17,010 nt of DNA from Gammaproteobacteria bacterium (lineage in GTDB: Bacteria; Pseudomonadota; Gammaproteobacteria; Pseudomonadales; Pseudohongiellaceae), in assembly GCA_003514305.1 (NCBI GenBank), contig DORE01000085.1, positions 1-17,010 of the forward strand, given 5' to 3'. The position numbers were made by a program, and so were the translations under genes. A model generated the notes under the pieces. The model saw only the letters and a program-made list of their open reading frames with translations. It was not told where the DNA came from and did not search any database. Below, piece after piece: positions 14,999 to 17,010 of this stretch (position 1 is the first letter of the stretch; each line of letters opens with the position of its first letter).

Positions 14999-15026
14999 CT
15001 AACAAGTCTTTGAGGAAACCAAATTT

Positions 15027-15509
15027 ATGAGCAATTCACTCAATCACTTGGATGCTGATGGACATGCTCGGATGGTTGATGTCGGTGACAAAGCAACGAC
15101 TGAACGAGTCGCCAGGGCTCAGGCACGGGTGTTTATGAATCCCGAAACACTTTCAATGATTAGAGCTGGAACCCATAAAAAGGGAGACGTATTGAGCGTG
15201 GCCAGAATCGCCGGGATACAGGCTGCCAAACAGTGCTGCCACCTAATTCCGCTGTGCCATCCGCTAATGCTTGCGTCCGTCACAGTTGGTCTCGATATTG
15301 ATTCAGGTATCGGCTGCGTGACCATCGAAGCAACCTGCCGGCTGTCTGGACAAACCGGCGTCGAAATGGAGGCACTCACGGCGGCGAGCGTTAGCGCACT
15401 TACAGTCTATGATATGTGCAAAGCTGTCGATAAGGAGATGGTAATCGGTGATGTCACTCTATTGGAGAAATCTGGTGGCCGCAGTGGACACTACAAGCGA
15501 ACGGGGTAA
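15027..15509 (+). CDS. moaC: Cyclic pyranopterin monophosphate synthase MoaC
   Basis: A 160-residue enzyme for the second half of the first molybdenum-cofactor step, converting 3',8-cyclo-7,8-dihydro-GTP (the MoaA product) to cPMP. The active-site elements are complete: H78 in LCHPLM, E113 and E115 in GVEMEALTAAS, D129 and K132 in YDMCKAVDKEM, and the conserved end KSGGRSGHY. All numbers are one higher than in E. coli MoaC. GAGG lies about 11 nt before the ATG. It is the first gene of moaC-moaD-moaE, and moaD begins 10 nt downstream. moaA, which supplies its substrate, is not in the window and must lie elsewhere if the pathway works. Confidence 0.97.
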   Translation: MSNSLNHLDADGHARMVDVGDKATTERVARAQARVFMNPETLSMIRAGTHKKGDVLSVARIAGIQAAKQCCHLIPLCHPLMLASVTVGLDIDSGIGCVTIEATCRLSGQTGVEMEALTAASVSALTVYDMCKAVDKEMVIGDVTLLEKSGGRSGHYKRTG

Positions 15510-15518
15510 TTCTTCATC

Positions 15519-15773
15519 ATGATCACCATACTCTATTTTGCGAGCATCAGAGAGCATATGGGCAAAGCGAAAGAAACGGTTGAGCTAACTGAGAACATAA
15601 CAACGGTCGAGGCCCTAATCAGGCATCTGAGTGAAACAAATTCAGCGTTCAATCAGTTGTGCCAAAGCGCCAATTCGCCACTTATCTCTGTAAATCAGGT
15701 TTTTGCGGAACCTTCTTCACCAATAGTTTTTGGCGATGAAGTCGGCTTCTTTCCCTCAATGACGGGAGGCTAG
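15519..15773 (+). CDS. moaD: Molybdopterin synthase small subunit MoaD
   Basis: An 84-residue ubiquitin-fold sulfur carrier. It starts with ITILYFASIREHMGK, has a conserved FGDEVGFFPSMTGG end, and terminates in the required Gly-Gly. That terminus is adenylated by MoeB and turned into a thiocarboxylate, which delivers sulfur to cPMP inside the MoaD2MoaE2 complex. Length and termini are normal. The ribosome site is weak (GGGGTAA inside the moaC end), so coupling to moaC translation is probable. GGAGG in the last codons serves as the ribosome site for moaE, which begins 2 nt after the moaD stop. Confidence 0.95.
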   Translation: MITILYFASIREHMGKAKETVELTENITTVEALIRHLSETNSAFNQLCQSANSPLISVNQVFAEPSSPIVFGDEVGFFPSMTGG

Positions 15774-15775
15774 CT

Positions 15776-16249
15776 ATGATCTCAGTGCAAACAAGTGACT
15801 TTGAGTTGGAAGCCGAGTATACCTCCTTGCGTAATCATGCAGGAGATGCTGGAGCAATTGTCATGTTTACCGGCTTGGTCAGGGAAATATGCACGGCACA
15901 AAGTGATAATCCAGGCGATCTCGATAAAACTGAACGGCTGTTCCTCGAGCATTATCCTGGAATGACGGAGAAGCAGCTTGAAAAAATAGCGCGCGAGGCG
16001 TCTGAAAGGTGGCCGCTATTGGCCGTGAGGATCATTCACAGAGTCGGAGAACTTTTCCCTGGTGATCAAATCGTGCTCGTCGCCACGGCCAGTAGCCATC
16101 GGCAAGCGGCATTCGAATCAGCCAACTTCATTATGGATTTTCTCAAGAGCCGAGCTCCTTTTTGGAAGAAACAAACCAGCTCCGCAGAGAGCCGCTGGAT
16201 CGAAAGCCGTATCAGCGATGTCGACTCCCTAAAGCGCTGGCGGGAATAG
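15776..16249 (+). CDS. moaE: Molybdopterin synthase catalytic subunit MoaE
   Basis: A 157-residue large subunit of molybdopterin synthase, which inserts two sulfurs from MoaD thiocarboxylate into cPMP to form the dithiolene. The family segments are AIVMFTGLVRE, LFLEHYPGMTEKQLEKI, IIHRVGELFPGDQIVLVA, and SSHRQAAFESANFIMDFLK. The catalytic region FLKSRAPFWKK carries K124 and K131, with the same seven-residue spacing as K119 and K126 in E. coli, and ends in SRWIESR. A GGAGG lies 7 nt before the ATG, the best ribosome site of the operon. The gene converges on rluE, with 12 nt between stops and no obvious terminator in the gap. Confidence 0.96.
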   Translation: MISVQTSDFELEAEYTSLRNHAGDAGAIVMFTGLVREICTAQSDNPGDLDKTERLFLEHYPGMTEKQLEKIAREASERWPLLAVRIIHRVGELFPGDQIVLVATASSHRQAAFESANFIMDFLKSRAPFWKKQTSSAESRWIESRISDVDSLKRWRE

Positions 16250-16261
16250 ATAACTAATAGT

Positions 16262-16807
16262 TTAGTCTGCGATGGTCGTCGATATCCATTGCCCAGGCTC
16301 AAGATCCTCAAGAAGCCATTCAGCAATTTGCACCCGCACCAGCCTTAGCGTCGGAAAACCAACTGCTGCCGTCATACGGCGAACCTGCCGGTTTCGGCCC
16401 TCCCGTAAAGTTAGGCTTAACCAAGAAGTCGGCACGGTTTCGCGGACCCTTATTGGTGGTACACGCGGCCAGAGGCTCGGTGTATTTATCCGCGTTGCAG
16501 ATGCAGGTCGCGTTCTGCCGTCCTTCAATTCCACGCCTGTTCGGAGAATCTCCAGCGCAACTTTTGAAATGTCTCCCTCTGCTTGCACCAAATATCGTTT
16601 CTTCTTGTTATGTCGAGGGTTGGACAGGCGCTGCTGCAGCTTGCCGTTGTCTGTCAGAAGGAGCAGACCTTCAGAATCTCGGTCAAGTCTGCCGGCAGGA
16701 TATACCTTCGGTTGGTCAATGTAGTCAGCCAGGCAGGGGTGCCCCGCTTCGGGGGTGAATTGAGAAAGCACCCCGAATGGTTTATTAAACAATATAAGAC
16801 GAGCCAT
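16262..16807 (-). CDS. rluE: 23S rRNA pseudouridine(2457) synthase RluE
   Basis: A 181-residue RsuA/RluB/E/F-type pseudouridine synthase without an S4 domain, as in RluE. It begins MARLILFNKPFGVLSQFTPEAGHPCL, quoted here only in part as LILFNKPFGVLSQF. The catalytic motif is AGRLDRDSEGLLLLT with D42. The later PPIRVRETVPTSWL and LREGRNRQVRRMTAAVGFP are close to E. coli RluE. The E. coli enzyme modifies U2457 in helix 89 of 23S rRNA. I use the ATG at 16807 because homology begins there; a TTG at 16867 would add 20 residues without similarity. In E. coli rluE lies directly beside nudJ, whereas here moaCDE stands between them. Confidence 0.93.
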   Translation of the reverse strand: MARLILFNKPFGVLSQFTPEAGHPCLADYIDQPKVYPAGRLDRDSEGLLLLTDNGKLQQRLSNPRHNKKKRYLVQAEGDISKVALEILRTGVELKDGRTRPASATRINTPSLWPRVPPIRVRETVPTSWLSLTLREGRNRQVRRMTAAVGFPTLRLVRVQIAEWLLEDLEPGQWISTTIAD

Positions 16808-16885
16808 AGAAGGACCTGCGCGAAGCTCGCTGCGAGGGTTGTCGGCGTTTATGACGCCACAGACCAAGCCTTCGTTATACCTATG

Positions 16886-17010
16886 TTAGGCAGTCGCTTC
16901 TTCCAATTCTTCTTCTGACTCTTCGATGGATTCCTGCATTGCTGATTCGGCAGGTTCCATTTGGACCAAGCCACTTGACAGACTTGTATTACTGTCACCC
17001 GCTGGCTCCA
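16886..17010 (-). CDS. C-terminal end of an unidentified protein with an acidic tail
   Basis: A minus-strand frame open from the window edge to a TAA (16886-16888), showing 41 codons. The end reads MQESIEESEEELEEATA, preceded by GLVQMEPAESA. Low-complexity acidic ends like this occur on many unrelated proteins, so no family can be given. It runs in the same direction as rluE, 78 nt upstream of it, and could be cotranscribed with it. That the frame is real is inferred from the strong Glu bias and the absence of an alternative. Confidence 0.45.
   Translation of the reverse strand, partial: EPAGDSNTSLSSGLVQMEPAESAMQESIEESEEELEEATA

Noticed and set aside
14906..15026. Molybdenum-cofactor riboswitch upstream of moaC
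   Set aside because: The gap is only 121 nt and shared with nudJ, and I could not recognise the conserved core; a covariance search would be decisive.
16808..16867. TTG start for rluE that adds 20 residues
   Set aside because: The extension has no similarity to RluE, and the ATG at 16807 coincides with the start of family homology.
1..17010. Insertion sequences, prophage genes, CRISPR arrays, tRNA or rRNA genes
   Set aside because: No transposase, integrase or phage proteins, no regular repeat-spacer pattern, and no cloverleaf or rRNA sequence was recognised.

Overview
The window looks like chromosomal DNA of a free-living gammaproteobacterium, with a slight leaning to the Pseudomonas / Cellvibrionales / marine oligotroph side. 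The main reasons are a ThrH very close to the Pseudomonas protein, a GlpE with E. coli-type active-site numbering, and the gene order nudJ-mnmA-(hflD)-purB-roxA with rluE nearby, which is the gammaproteobacterial arrangement. I saw no insertion sequence, prophage, CRISPR array, tRNA or rRNA.

Left part (1-3944): the end of an NhaC-type Na+/H+ antiporter, the small rhodanese GlpE, an unrecognised four-helix membrane protein on the minus strand, and a phosphoenolpyruvate carboxylase (ppc). The carboxylase carries sequence motifs of the kind I associate with Bacteroidetes rather than with the E. coli enzyme.

Second part (3952-6860, minus strand): a two-gene unit of an exported or membrane-anchored epoxide hydrolase-like alpha/beta hydrolase followed 35 nt later by an AbgT-family transporter. 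Its promoter side faces msrA across a 468-nt non-coding stretch.

Middle (7329-10033, plus strand): msrA, a PF06189-type 5'-nucleotidase, a 422-nt intergenic stretch, and thrH. The intergenic stretch holds a 16-nt site that closely fits the chromosome-partitioning sequence parS, with a degenerate copy 22 bp away.

Right part (10109-14905, minus strand): a co-directional cluster nudJ, mnmA, hflD remnant, purB, roxA. Every gene is intact except hflD. It survives only as a string of HflD-like peptides in several frames, broken by frameshifts and stop codons, at exactly the place where other gammaproteobacteria keep hflD. This is the best-supported anomaly here. The cluster joins tRNA U34 thiolation (MnmA), ribosomal protein L16 hydroxylation (RoxA), purine synthesis (PurB) and a Nudix phosphatase.

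Far right (15027-17010): a short molybdenum-cofactor operon moaC-moaD-moaE without moaA, lying between nudJ and rluE and facing rluE (23S rRNA pseudouridine synthase) tail to tail. The window ends inside the acidic C-terminus of an unidentified minus-strand gene.

I did not find a wholly new multi-gene system. The leads most worth following are the decayed hflD, the parS-like pair, and the atypical ppc.
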